Of a stretch of 64,000 nt of DNA, positions 51,775 through 61,440 are shown piece after piece. Position 1 is the stretch's first letter. Each line of letters begins with the position of its first letter. Position numbers and translations under genes: made by a program. The notes below the pieces were generated by a model. That model saw nothing but the letters and a program-made list of their open reading frames with translations, did not search any database and had not been told where the DNA came from. The stretch comes from Anodontia alba (lineage: Eukaryota > Mollusca > Bivalvia > Lucinida > Lucinidae): positions 33,626,594 through 33,690,593 of the forward strand of contig OZ024823.1 in NCBI GenBank assembly GCA_964016985.1, read 5' to 3'.

Positions 51775-51915
51775 AGAAACGGTCCTTTTGGCTTTCTGCT
51801 TGTAGTGTTTTGATTGTGGCGCCGTTGCTTTAAGTGCGTTCTTCTTTCCCTTTGGTGTCTTGGACGGAAGGTGTTAGGTAATTGTATCGATTCATTGTCT
51901 TCCTTTCTATTTAAG
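51775..51915 (-). repeat. Family Q repeat, copy 3
   Basis: TTCTGCTTGTAGTGTTTTG, GGCGCCGTTGCTTTAAGTGC and TTTGGTGTCTTGGACGG match the 17.8-kb copy; reverse complement of 268-510. Confidence 0.6.
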
Positions 51916-52356
51916 CAGGGTCTGTTTTTTATATAAGGAAATTAGCACATTGCAAAAGCATTCTGTATTTACATGTTGTTCCAAAATAATGTAGGAATTT
52001 GACTTGGTCTGTACCTGTTCGAACGTGTTGTAAAATCCAGTGTCGATTAGCAGCCTCTTTTCCCTTGATTTGTTTAGTTCGACCTGGTACTATGCTTCAT
52101 TTTTATCTCTGACCCTTTCGGTACATTTTTTCTGCACTAAAGTAACTTAGCAGGATGCTCTTTGGTACTTACTCCTCAGTATAAAGTATGTATAAACCGT
52201 ATCATGACCTTCTTACCACTCCTACAGTATTAGATCTCTAAATTTAATGATCAAGTAGACGTTGACGCACTAATAAACTAGAAAATCTTTGAATAAACAA
52301 TGAGCCATCTAAAAGAGGTGAAATTGATAAATGGCCGTTACTCCATCTGAAAGAAT
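51916..52356. other. No recognised feature
   Basis: Unassigned sequence without repeats or frames of note. Confidence 0.4.
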
Positions 52357-52600
52357 CAGGAAAAGGGCCATTATGCAATATGCGGTAAATGGAGGCCCAG
52401 CTCCTCCTATGCATTTGCGAAGTCTGATCAGGACCTTCGTTGTCCGCTTATAGAACCATTTGCTGCTACAGAATATATGGAAGGATCGAAAAAGCTTTGA
52501 TCAGACAACACGAACATACAGGTTGCTTGTGGGGTTCGCTGTTAGTATATAATATAAGGGTCCTTTTCAAGCATTGCGCATCAAATGTATATCCTTATTT
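52357..52600. repeat. Family U foldback repeat, copy 4
   Basis: AAAAGGGCCATTATGCAATA and AAGGGTCCTTTTCAAGC are inverted ends. CTCCTATGCATTTGCGAAG and GGACCTTCGTTGTCCGC are internal. Confidence 0.6.
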
Positions 52601-53214
52601 AACCCATTATTGACACGCTGTTCTAACAAATTGATCACTTATCAGCTATGTGCCCAAAGTGCTTCAAACGTTTCGATATTGTAGCAAGCTGCCTGACTGT
52701 GATCAATTGATTTGGGACTATTTAGTAAACAGAGCTATTTACTGAATTAGTTCTTACCGTTGCTATTTTCGTGTTTAAACAGTACCATCATTTTCAATGT
52801 CAGTGGCTATTTATGGTTCCGATAGGTTTTGGGTCGTTAAGTGCCAAGTAGCAACTATTAGACTCCTCACTCCAAGAAAGTGGTGGACCTTCGCTATTTG
52901 AATACAAAAAAGTCACACTTCTTTCAAATCACTGAAGAAAAGGTAAGATCGCACTTTACCTGTTCGATCTGGGCCTTAGCTGTTCGCAAATGTGCTAAGA
53001 GCTTTTAAGTATGATTTACTTACTATACCAATGTATATATATTAGCAACTACCATTAACATGACTACAACTTGGATGCTATTTGAACAAGGCCTGCTACT
53101 AAAAAATGGTCCGCTGTATAGAATTATATTTTCTTCGAAATAATTAGTGACGAGATTATGGATAGCCCCAGATGAGTACAGTTAAAGGACAAATCGAAAG
53201 ATGATTTACTTTTA
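52601..53214. other. No recognised feature
   Basis: No frame above 60 codons and no repeat identified. Confidence 0.4.
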
Positions 53215-53335
53215 AACGGGTCTTTATAGTGCAGATTATAATTTTATTTCCTTTGAGATCATCGAGCTCATTCTGGCTGCTTTGAAAATCGAATACCGCT
53301 TAAGCCGGTGCTAGGGGGCGTATTCAGCTTCGCCA
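53215..53335 (-). repeat. Family AA fragment
   Basis: TTTCCTTTGAGATCA, CTTTGAAAATCGAATACC, GCTTAAGCCGGTGCTAGG and GGCGTATTCAGCTTC are the reverse complement of the AA segment at 47.81-47.89 kb. Confidence 0.5.
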
Positions 53336-53339
53336 ACTA

Positions 53340-53694
53340 CAGTAGAACTTCAATGGCTCGAACCCCGATGGCTCGTTTACCATGGATGACTCGAACACGT
53401 TATTGAGTCCGCAGGGATTTCCTCCAAATACGATATACGGATAATTTAGGGAGATTTTCTTCTTTTAACTTGCAAATGTATGTTGTGTGCACTCATTAGA
53501 ATCGCCTCGATGAGGCGATTCTAATGAGTACACACAACTTACGTTTATAATATAGAACACCGAAAATACATCCCACAATTATCCATTATGCCTCCTGGTA
53601 TGTTACTAATAGTAACCCTCCTTGGCTCGAACTACCGCTGTCTCGAACAAATTTTCATGGTCCTAAAGGGGTTCGAGCCATCGAATTTTGACTG
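53340..53694 (+). mobile_element. Family R MITE, complete copy 2
   Basis: TA on both sides. Ends CAGTAGAACTTCAATGGC and GAGCCATCGAATTTTGACTG. The centre is GTGCACTCATTAGAATCGCC / GGCGATTCTAATGAGTACAC with a perfect CGCCTCGATGAGGCG tip. Confidence 0.9.
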
Positions 53695-53741
53695 TACATT
53701 GTTGCATATAAGTCTCCCATTTGCTGTGTTTTGTGTGTTCT

Positions 53742-54023
53742 CATCACGAAAACATGCCTATATAACTTAAACCCCCTTAAACCCCACTTTTATATAGTAA
53801 AACTGGGGTTTACAGGGGTATACATTATTTTTCTTATTTCTGCGCAAAAACATAGATTGTGGGTACTCGTTAGAACCGCCTCGTCGAGGCGGTTCTAACG
53901 AGTACCACAATCTATGTTTTGAGCAGAAATATGAAAAATATCAGAGTTTTTTTTTTATCTGAAAATTTTCAGTTTTTGGAGTTGAAATTTTCTATATATT
54001 TGAATAGGCGTGTTTTTGTAATG
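53742..54023 (-). mobile_element. MITE-A copy w
   Basis: Reverse orientation with perfect centre CCGCCTCGTCGAGGCGG. The terminal repeat on the right has one change (GTGTTTTTGTAATG). Confidence 0.92.
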
Positions 54024-54376
54024 TTGTTTCTAAAGGCAACATATTAGATTTGTATTCAACCCCGCTGGTCTTCACTCCAAACGTATGGAGATGTTTAAGC
54101 ATAAGTACACGTGTATATCTAAAAACTACCATTAGTAAGCGATGCGCTTCTAATGAGTACCAACATGTAAACAATGAGTATTTATCATAATTTTAGTTAC
54201 AAAATGTGCTTATCTAAGTTATACATTTCACAAAGGTGGGCTAACGTAATGGATGATGCTCAGCGTTTGTAATTTTCTAATTTCACTTCCTTATTTTTAC
54301 ATAATGCTTACAAATTTAGCTTATTTCTTTCATACGTAGTCTAAAACGTACTGTAAATCTTTACGGAATAAGGAAA
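54024..54376. other. Spacer with a core relic
   Basis: GCGATGCGCTTCTAATGAG at about 54138-54157 resembles one arm of the shared palindromic core. The remainder is AT-rich with no feature. Confidence 0.4.
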
Positions 54377-54402
54377 GTTTTTTTTTTTTTTTTTTTTTTT
54401 TT
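54377..54402. repeat. Poly(T) run
   Basis: About 24 consecutive T; no SINE body adjacent. Confidence 0.8.
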
Positions 54403-54499
54403 ACTATATTCATACTTGTATCAGTTAGGTTAGTAATACGCGTACTTCATAAACAGGAATATCTAGTAAGCACAACAGCATGCAATACACATTGTTATA

Positions 54500-54715
54500 T
54501 ATGGGTAGCCAAACATGCGAAAAATGTGCAGATTCAAATCATCCTGCACATGCGCAAACCATCATCCCGACCTTTGTCTCCATTTATAAATTCTGTAGTA
54601 TCGAATGATTCTGTTTGCGGACAGCGAAGGGCCTGATAAGACTGTGTGGATGCGTAAGGTGATTGGGCCTTCGCTGTCCGTATATACCCGAAGACACGAA
54701 TTCGCATGGCGCGAC
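54500..54715. repeat. Family U foldback repeat, copy 5
   Basis: ATCATCCTGCACATGCGC, GACAGCGAAGGGCCTGATAAG, split as GACAGCGAAGGG and CCTGATAAG, and GGGCCTTCGCTGTCCG. The outer ends match the 33.11-kb copy. Confidence 0.6.
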
Positions 54716-55669
54716 CCATGGGAATCGGTCAGCTTGAACGCCGTCGGAGTACTGTTGAACAATTAAATGAACTGTTTCGGTAGACAACTTGACTGTATAT
54801 AAAAAAAAAGGAAAACACTAGAAGCGAAGGTTATTACGTTTGCCGTAAGTTTATGGTTTCATTTTACTTTTTGTCGAAAATCGGAAAATGTCATATGCTG
54901 TGGCAATGAATGGGGATAATCCTGACACAAGATCATACTAAGAATAGGAGGATTTCTACAGATATCCTTTTTTGGCGTAAAAAAATCATGGCTTGAACAT
55001 GCCTTACCGTGATTCAAACTATCCATGAAAGGCAATTTAAACCTTAACTCCAGGACATAAGCAACCGAAATTCAAGTCCATGTTAATATAAGTCAGTTTA
55101 TCACACTTTTGCTGAAACGAAGTGATTCGCTTCCGATACATAGAGAAAACATTTCTATGCGTACTATTTGACCATTGGCGTACAATTTAACTAATGGAAT
55201 TTACTGTGCAATCGAGTACATTTTCAAAAAAACCAAGACATTCTACGCCGCAAGTTAACTGGTATGCATCGAAATTTTTTAACTTGTACCTGAAAACGAA
55301 ATATCTCGTTTTTGCATAAATATATTTAAAAGGCATGCAATATCCAATGGTTTTACACCGATTTGTGTCATATCACTAAATTGTCGAAATGCACAACAAC
55401 TGCATCCTTTGCCTCGGCGGCGTTTATTGATCAACGCACGATTTTTGGTAGCCAAAAACAATATCTTGAGAAATCTACGGAATTTTCCGTTGAAACAAGT
55501 GTTATAACAATCTTAAACTTTCATCTCAGCATATGACATTCTCCAATTCTTAGTAAAATACAAAATAAGTAAATAAACTCACATTTTATCCAGCTGATCA
55601 GCACTCTCGAAAGTTGTTTACACAAGATAGTAGGTCCACCGGAACAGGTCAGCTTATTCCTTTATAGTA
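54716..55669. other. No recognised feature in about 950 bp
   Basis: Repeat-poor interval. Only short frames (up to 67 codons); none with a motif. Confidence 0.4.
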
Positions 55670-55674
55670 CAACG

Positions 55675-56220
55675 TCGGAGCACAAGTTGACCGATTCCCG
55701 GGTGTGATATCATTACGAAAACATGCCTATTCAAATATACTGAAAAGTTAATCACCGAAAAATTGAAAATTTTCAGATAAAAATTTCAAATATTTTTCTT
55801 ATTTCTGCTCAAAACATAGATTGTGGGTACTCGTTAGAACCGCATCACAGAGGCGGTTCTAACGAATACCCATAATCTATGTTTTTGAGCAGAAATAAGA
55901 AAAATAAATGATACCCCTGTAAACCCCAGTTTTACTATATAAAAGTGGGGGTTTAAGGGAGTCAAAATTATACAGGCGTGTTTTCGTGATGTAATAGATG
56001 GTAAGGGAAAATTCTACTCATGGCTTAACTCTTTCGGTGTCAATTTTCGTTGGAGTACAAGATGACCGATTCCCGGGTGTGATATAATAGATGGTAAGGG
56101 AAAATTCTACTCATGGCTTAACTCTTTCGGTGTCAGTTTTCGTTCGAGTACAAGATGACCGATTCCCGGGTGTGATATAATAGATTGTAAGGGAATATTA
56201 CTTATAGCTTAACTCTTCCA
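55675..56220 (+). repeat. Tandem array of about 93-bp units interrupted by MITE-A copy x
   Basis: GACCGATTCCCGGGTGTGAT occurs at about 55690, 56064 and 56157. Between the last two lie TAGATGGTAAGGG and CTTAACTCTTTCGGTGTC. The first occurrence is cut by the MITE directly after GTGTGATAT. Confidence 0.85.
55711..55991 (+). mobile_element. MITE-A copy x, inserted in a tandem unit
   Basis: CATTACGAAAACATGCC to GGCGTGTTTTCGTGATG. Comparison with the intact units (GTGTGATATAATAGATGG) shows the junctions GTGTGATAT and TAATAGATGG, meaning a single duplicated T. Confidence 0.92.
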
Positions 56221-56244
56221 GTGCCAATTTTCAGACGACATTTG

Positions 56245-56246
56245 TC

Positions 56247-56284
<38 letters not shown>

Positions 56285-56285
56285 T
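56245..56285. repeat. (ATT)n microsatellite
   Basis: Thirteen or so ATT triplets. Confidence 0.9.
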
Positions 56286-56337
56286 TCAAACTATCACTTG
56301 GTAAGAAGTTTATATGTAAAGTTGAAGGACTGAATGT

Positions 56338-56393
56338 CAAACAGCGTAGATCCAGATGAGACGGATCATTTTGAGCTATGCTGTTTGTAAAAA
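56338..56393. repeat. GCAAACAGTG-type palindrome, half copy
   Basis: CAAACAGCGTAGATCCAGATG and GAGACGG (read from the left edge) lead to a truncated right arm TGCTGTTTG. Confidence 0.45.
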
Positions 56394-56584
56394 GCCTATT
56401 ATTATCGTCTGTGGCAGTGAAAGAACTAAGTGACTAAAAAACATTAACGCTCAGCATGCTGAGGAAACTTCATCCACAGAGCTAGAAATGTGACCTTGCT
56501 AAGTGATCGCGCATGAGCACTGAAAGATTGATACGACGGAATGTCCGGAGAGCCTTTTCCTCGCGACGTGGCTTACACGCATTA

Positions 56585-56830
56585 CTAGTATAGCGGACCT
56601 TACAATAAAAACCTAAAAGATTGCCCTAGGAAACAAAGAACACACACAAGAACGAAAATCAGGGAGACCGACTCGGCTTTATTAAGTCTCTTTATATGTA
56701 GTTAAAGCAGTGTACGATTTTCAAAGTAATTGGAACTGGGCCAATGATCCGAACGGAAATAAAAAATATAATCCGCACTATGGTGAAGTACGGAGAGACA
56801 TTTTTCGGCGTCACATGACACTTAACACCA
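56585..56830 (+). repeat. Family AA repeat, copy 3
   Basis: ACAATAAAAACCTAAAAGATTG, written as ACAATAAAAACC and TAAAAGATTG, then GAACGAAAATCAGGGAG, TTTTCAAAGTAATTGGAAC and GGTGAAGTACGGAGAG. Confidence 0.65.
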
Positions 56831-56839
56831 GCTGCATCC

Positions 56840-56975
56840 CAGTCATCATTCTACGTAAATATATATCGGACCGTCATCGGCCCGTCAGCTACCCTGACGG
56901 GCCGATGACGGTCCGATGGGTAGCTGACGGGCCGATGACGGTCCGATGTAGATTTACGTAGAATGCTAGCTGGGA
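56840..56975. repeat. Family AC palindrome, copy 3 (core triplicated)
   Basis: TATCGGACCGTCATCGGCCC and its complement flank GTCAGCTACCCTGACGG. The core GGGCCGATGACGGTCCGATG then appears twice in tandem. Outer edges CCCAGTCATCATTCTACG and GTAGAATGCTAGCTGGG are inverted ends. Confidence 0.75.
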
Positions 56976-57329
56976 TTGAAGTCAAATAAAATTCTAAAAA
57001 GGTCGCCGGTGAGGTAAAGAAAAAATCTGAAAGGTTGCAGTATAACCGGAACATCATGAGCAATTTAATAGATTAAGCAGGCACGTGTTGCAAGGCCATC
57101 TGCTCTTGCCTATGTTTTATTGCTGGCGCAGAGTTCAAAATCTGATTTTCTCAAAAAGACTTCATTTTGTTCCTCAGCACTGGTCATAGTGCTAACACTC
57201 ATGAATTCTCAGACCCTGTTTACAACGGGATTCAGAACATATTTCAGCATGTACACCAAACTTGCTAAACTTTAAACAAGCAGACTAACAGTTTTAAAAA
57301 TGGGACGTAGGTAGATGTAAACATTCCAG
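56976..57329. other. No recognised feature
   Basis: Unassigned; no frame or repeat of note. Confidence 0.4.
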
Positions 57330-57415
57330 CTAGCAGTCTACTTAAACCTAAATTAGACCGTGATCGACCAGGCATCCCAGTCGCCCGATAGCGGCCCGAC
57401 ACAGACTGAAGTAGA
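57330..57415. repeat. Family AC-like palindrome, diverged
   Basis: CTAGCAGTCTACTTAAACC and GAAGTAGATTACTAGG are the ends; GGCATCCCAGTCGCCCG and GATAGCGGCCCGAC lie in the centre. Related to AC in layout, not in exact sequence. Confidence 0.4.
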
Positions 57416-57442
57416 TTACTAGGTTTATTATCCAAAGCCTTG

Positions 57443-57730
57443 CATCACGAAAACATGCCTATATAATTTTGACCCCCTGAAACCCCACTTTTTATATAGT
57501 AAAAATGGGGTTTACAGGGGTATACATTATTTCCTTATTTCTGCTCAAAAACATAGATTGTGGGTACTCGTTAGAACCGCCTCGAAGAGGCGGTTCTAAT
57601 GAGTGCCATAATCTATATTTTGAGCAGAAATGTGAAAAAAAAATATGATTTTTTTATCTCAAAATTTTCATTTTTTTTTTTTTTGGTGGTGAAATTTTCA
57701 ATATATATGAATAGGCATGTTTTCGTAATG
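57443..57730 (-). mobile_element. MITE-A copy y
   Basis: Reverse orientation, centre GCCTCGAAGAGGC, A/T slippage in the left-arm sequence (TTTTTTTTTTTTGGTGG). It is the rightmost MITE-A copy in the window. Confidence 0.9.
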
Positions 57731-57919
57731 AAAAAAATGAATATTTATTTGCAGTATATCAAAGTTAAGATGCTAAGCCTTGCGTACCACTCATCCTAAA
57801 AGGCGTTTAACATGCTAAGCCTTACACACCATTCAACCAAAGATGCATTTCGACGGTTTTGAAATAGCGTACATACGAGTGCGCCGTGTTCGCGTCACCG
57901 GAAATAAAACCAAATGAAC
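57731..57919. other. Spacer with a short direct duplication
   Basis: ATGCTAAGCCTT occurs twice, followed by CACCATTCA-like text. No gene. Confidence 0.4.
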
Positions 57920-58035
57920 AGCAACGTCAGGAAACGAACCTTCCGATATATCCGCCCAGCGAAGATTTAGATCAAACTGCTAATGCAAACTGAATCTTTA
58001 CTGGGCGCATTTTGGATAGCGGAGGATGCAAAGTT
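57920..58035. repeat. Family V2 foldback, left part
   Basis: AACGAACCTTCCGATATATC, CCCAGCGAAGATTTAGATC and TTTACTGGGCGCATTTTGG. The right part is at 58.505-58.610 kb, so about 470 bp have been inserted between. Confidence 0.5.
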
Positions 58036-58504
58036 TCTTCATACCTCGTTGTGTATGTGTGTGTGTGGGGGGGGGGGGGGGGGGATAACGGGGGTAATTT
58101 CGGTACGGGTGTGCGAGCCATATTTCGAAACCTACTCCATTCATATACCTGGCCTTTGAAAAAAACGGACCATTCATATACTTGATCGTCCGAAATGCTG
58201 ACCTATTAATATAGTGCCCCTTGATTTTTATACCCATTTATTGCTGGTAAGTTACACAAATATGGCAGTCAGTTCATTGAATACCTAGAGACCAAGCAGC
58301 CTCGAAAAATCTCTGAGAGAAAAATATAAACATATACCGGGATGTTAGAAAAGTGGGGCCTTTCACATACGAATCAAGAAAAAACCGGGCCAGTCATATA
58401 CTTTTTGTTGAAAAAAGGGGGCTAATCATATACTTGGCAGCGCTGAAAAAGGGAGGGGGGGGGTGGGGCATTCGGCACGCACATCCGTACTATGCCATAT
58501 ATAG
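58036..58504. repeat. Insert with G-run and repeated CATTCATATAC motifs
   Basis: A (GT)n run into 20 or so G (58051-58084). ATTCATATACCTGGCC, CCATTCATATACTTGATC, CAGTCATATACTTTTTG and AATCATATACTTGGCAGC recur irregularly, and a second G-rich patch lies at 58452-58468. The ends GGTAATTTCGGTACGGGTG and GGCATTCGGCACGCACATCC may be related. I read it as an inserted repeat of unknown type. Confidence 0.45.
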
Positions 58505-58610
58505 GAAGTTACCCCACGAGCTTCATACAAACAACGCAGACTCTGAGCAAACTGCGTGGATGAGTGAGCCTTGGTTGGACGCACATGTCAGTGGGTACAT
58601 TTTCTGACAT
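58505..58610. repeat. Family V2 foldback, right part
   Basis: CAACGCAGACTCTGAGC, AACTGCGTGGATGAGTGAGCC and CGCACATGTCAGTGGGTAC close the V2 order begun at 57.92 kb. Confidence 0.5.
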
Positions 58611-58804
58611 TGCGACTCATATCGGTTTTCATAAATGACATCATTATTTGCTTAAATCAATTATTAAGAAATGGGTTTGTCAGCCTCCGCGATGTTACGA
58701 ACGTACATACTTAAGTGGTCTCACGGGAAATTAAAAATCGCAAATTACCGCTAAGCTTATAGCTATTATATCGCATTTTAACATTTACCACTCTCTGGGC
58801 AGAT
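58611..58804. other. No recognised feature
   Basis: Short unassigned spacer. Confidence 0.4.
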
Positions 58805-58940
58805 TCTGCAGACGACAAATTGATTTTTTTTTCTGATTTTTCACCCCAAAACAGGGTTTCGAATTTTATGGAAATTGCCTCCCTAGGAGACAACTTGCAT
58901 GACATGACAAACCCTGTTTTCTGCAAAAAATATGTCAAAA
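58805..58940. repeat. Family AD palindromic repeat, copy 2
   Basis: CAAATTGATTTTTTTTTCTG, AACAGGGTTTCGAATTTTAT, GACAACTTGCATGACATGAC and AAACCCTGTTTTCTG. The AACAGGGTTT / AAACCCTGTT stem is better preserved than in the 28.9-kb copy. Confidence 0.55.
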
Positions 58941-59355
58941 TGTCGTCTGTTGAATCTTTTATCCAGCATGCTAAGCGTTAAAGCTGATGTCATAAAATTC
59001 ACAGTTAATATTGTGAACGATATTACATCTGAAAATATTCTTCCGATTTTATAGTCCCAATGATATCATTTACACTTTACACATAAATGAGACGAATATA
59101 AACTCTTATTGGAGTAATTATTAATCTCCCAACACAATCGAGGCCACACACACCAAAAGTAGTACCATTCATTCGGAGACACTAAATATTATTGGAACCG
59201 CTCGATGATTACGAAAACGTCATAACAACCCCTTTTCGGAATTCCCCGAATGATGTTTTAGCACGGACTAGGAGGAGTTAACAATGTGCAGAGTCTGTTA
59301 TTTTGTGTTTAATTGAAGTGTATCTTGCTTCCTAATGAACTTTTTTTTATCTTAT
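58941..59355. other. No recognised feature
   Basis: Unassigned spacer. Confidence 0.4.
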
Positions 59356-59480
59356 TTATTGGCCGGCGCGCGAATCTCGCCGGTCTCTTAATATAGCTTT
59401 GTATTTTTATGTATAGAGAAGTGTTCAATTAGCGCAGAGCGCAGTTTGGTAAGTTTGAATATGACCTGCAGGCCATCTTT
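59356..59480. repeat. Half copy of the GC-core palindrome (cf. 13.01-13.18 kb)
   Basis: GGCCGGCGCGCGAATCTCGC, CGGTCTCTTAATATAGCTTT and GTGTTCAATTAGCGC follow the right half of the 13-kb palindrome. The left half is absent. Confidence 0.65.
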
Positions 59481-59829
59481 GTTAAGTTTTACAATGACCA
59501 ATTGTCCATACTTAAAAAGTTCAAACATATTCATATCTGATGCATGCTAAATAAGCTTCTAGATAAGATCTGGTAATTTTTTGGCATTTTTTTTTTTTTT
59601 TTTCAGTAATAATGTAAAAACTAAATTTCGTGGAGATCGCTATATGACTAGGATTCGCATATTGCTTGATAAAGAAAATTCATAAAGTTTGATAAAAGTA
59701 TACATTAAAGAATCACATTGTTGTTCGTTTTACCTATTACATTGAAAATTTATTAAACTTTAGTATACCCATGTCCCATATTTCTAAGTAAACATGAACA
59801 AAATTTGCGCCGGTATATGGCATGTCAAA
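59481..59829. other. Spacer with T run
   Basis: T run at about 59587-59604; nothing else assigned. Confidence 0.4.
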
Positions 59830-60665
59830 CGTTGCATTATTCAATATTTTTTTACATTTCTATTCGATCTTCTTTCATTTGTATTGTATATTTGTGTATT
59901 TGTATTCAATCTCTTATCATTTCTTCTGTATATTTTTTGTTTTAATTCTATAATCTATCATTTGTATTCAATATCTGTTTATTTCTGTTGTATATTTTTG
60001 TGTTTTAATTCAATAATCTATCTTTTGTATTCAATATCTATTCATTTATATTGAATAAGTTTGTTTGTATTCTATATTTAATCATTTCTATTTAAAAATT
60101 AATGGTTTGTATGTTGTTATGTTTCATTACTATTCAATGACTCCCATTTTTATTGCATTTTTTCATTTATATTCTAGTTTGCTATATTTTTATAGTAATA
60201 TAGTCATTTGCATTCAATATTTTCATATTTGTATTAAATTTTTGTCCGTTTCTATTCTATATTAATTCTTTTCTATTGAATATGCCTTTGTTTGTACTCT
60301 ATATTTCGATATTTACATTCTATACATAGTGATTTATATTTGATAGTTTCATATTTTCTTGCAATCTTAGTTGATTTCTATTTTACGTTGTATCATTTCT
60401 ATGTATTACATATTTCTCACTTCTATTCCATATTTATAGATTTGTATTTAATAACTATTGTTTTCTATTTGATGTTTTCCGTTTATATTTGTAAATTGCT
60501 TCATTTATATCCTAAACTCATTGATTTCTATTGTATATATTGTCGCATTAGCATTCATTGGAACGACAATTTATATTCAATAAAAATCTTACATTTGTAT
60601 TGTATAATTGCACTCTGAGATATGCTTATTTACATGGTATTTCCTTGGCTGAGAAAAATCGGGTA
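59830..60665 (+). repeat. AT-rich tandem arm (left) of the large foldback
   Basis: Irregular units of about 25-30 bp of the form TTTCTATTCAATATTT / TTTGTATTCTATATTT. Frames through it (86 and 108 codons) are tyrosine/isoleucine/phenylalanine-rich translations of the array and not genes. Confidence 0.8.
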
Positions 60666-60716
60666 GGTCTATTTACCGAAACCTGTATACCACTACCTAC
60701 ATACCAGACGGTTAAA

Positions 60717-61440
60717 ATAATTATAACAAGAGGGCCCACAGGGCCCTAATTCGCTCACCTGAGTGTCACTGTCTCGTCTCTAGTATATTCTAAAAGACTA
60801 TGGTTTCTCTTTATAGGACTATGTATGTTTAAAATTTGTTGAAAATGGATGTTTTCGGATGTAGAACTGTGTTATACAGGCCTTGGGAGGAATGTGACGG
60901 TGCTTGGCACAGATAAAAGCATTTTGGCTTGTACAGTATTATAGGCCTAGGGGAATGGGGGGCTGGTGTTTAACAGAAGCAAGATCCCATGATGCCTTAG
61001 TTTGTTTTTGTTTTTTTTATTTTTAGCTCTGGCGGCCATCTTGTTCAGCAGAGCAGGACGGTTTGAGTATTTTTGGTAGAGGATCACCCAAGGAACATTC
61101 TTGTGAAATTATTGAAAAATCTGTCCGGCAGTGTCAGAGGAGAAGTCTTTTAAAGCAGAAGTTGCAATGTATGCATGTTAGCTTTTATGGAAAATCAGCC
61201 CCTCTTATGGCGTTTGAAGGCCTGGTGAACAGAGGGACAAATGAATAAAAACGGAGGGGAATTTGGATACTTTGGATTGATATCTAACATCATATCAAAT
61301 ATCAACTAAATCCATCATTTTGTTAGAAAAATATGAGCTCTTTAAATATTTTAACATAAAAGTTATGACACAAAAACTCAAATTGTGTTTCAAAGACCTT
61401 AAAATAATGGGAATGGGTAATGATAATCTATGGCATTTTT
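60717..61440 (+). repeat. Non-tandem inner segment of the large foldback
   Basis: Opens with AAGAGGGCCCACAGGGCCCT, a perfect short hairpin, then AATTCGCTCACCTGAGTG, a phrase I associate with bivalve repeats. CTCTGGCGGCCATCTTGTTC follows near 61027. No coding frame above 61 codons. Confidence 0.6.

Noticed and set aside
58051..58084. G-quadruplex regulatory element
   Set aside because: It is a mononucleotide G run extending a GT microsatellite; length uncertainty and lack of context make a functional claim unsupported.
59794..60618. Run of tyrosine/isoleucine/phenylalanine-rich frames resembling membrane proteins
   Set aside because: The frames follow the AT-rich tandem arm of the foldback structure and shift with its units.
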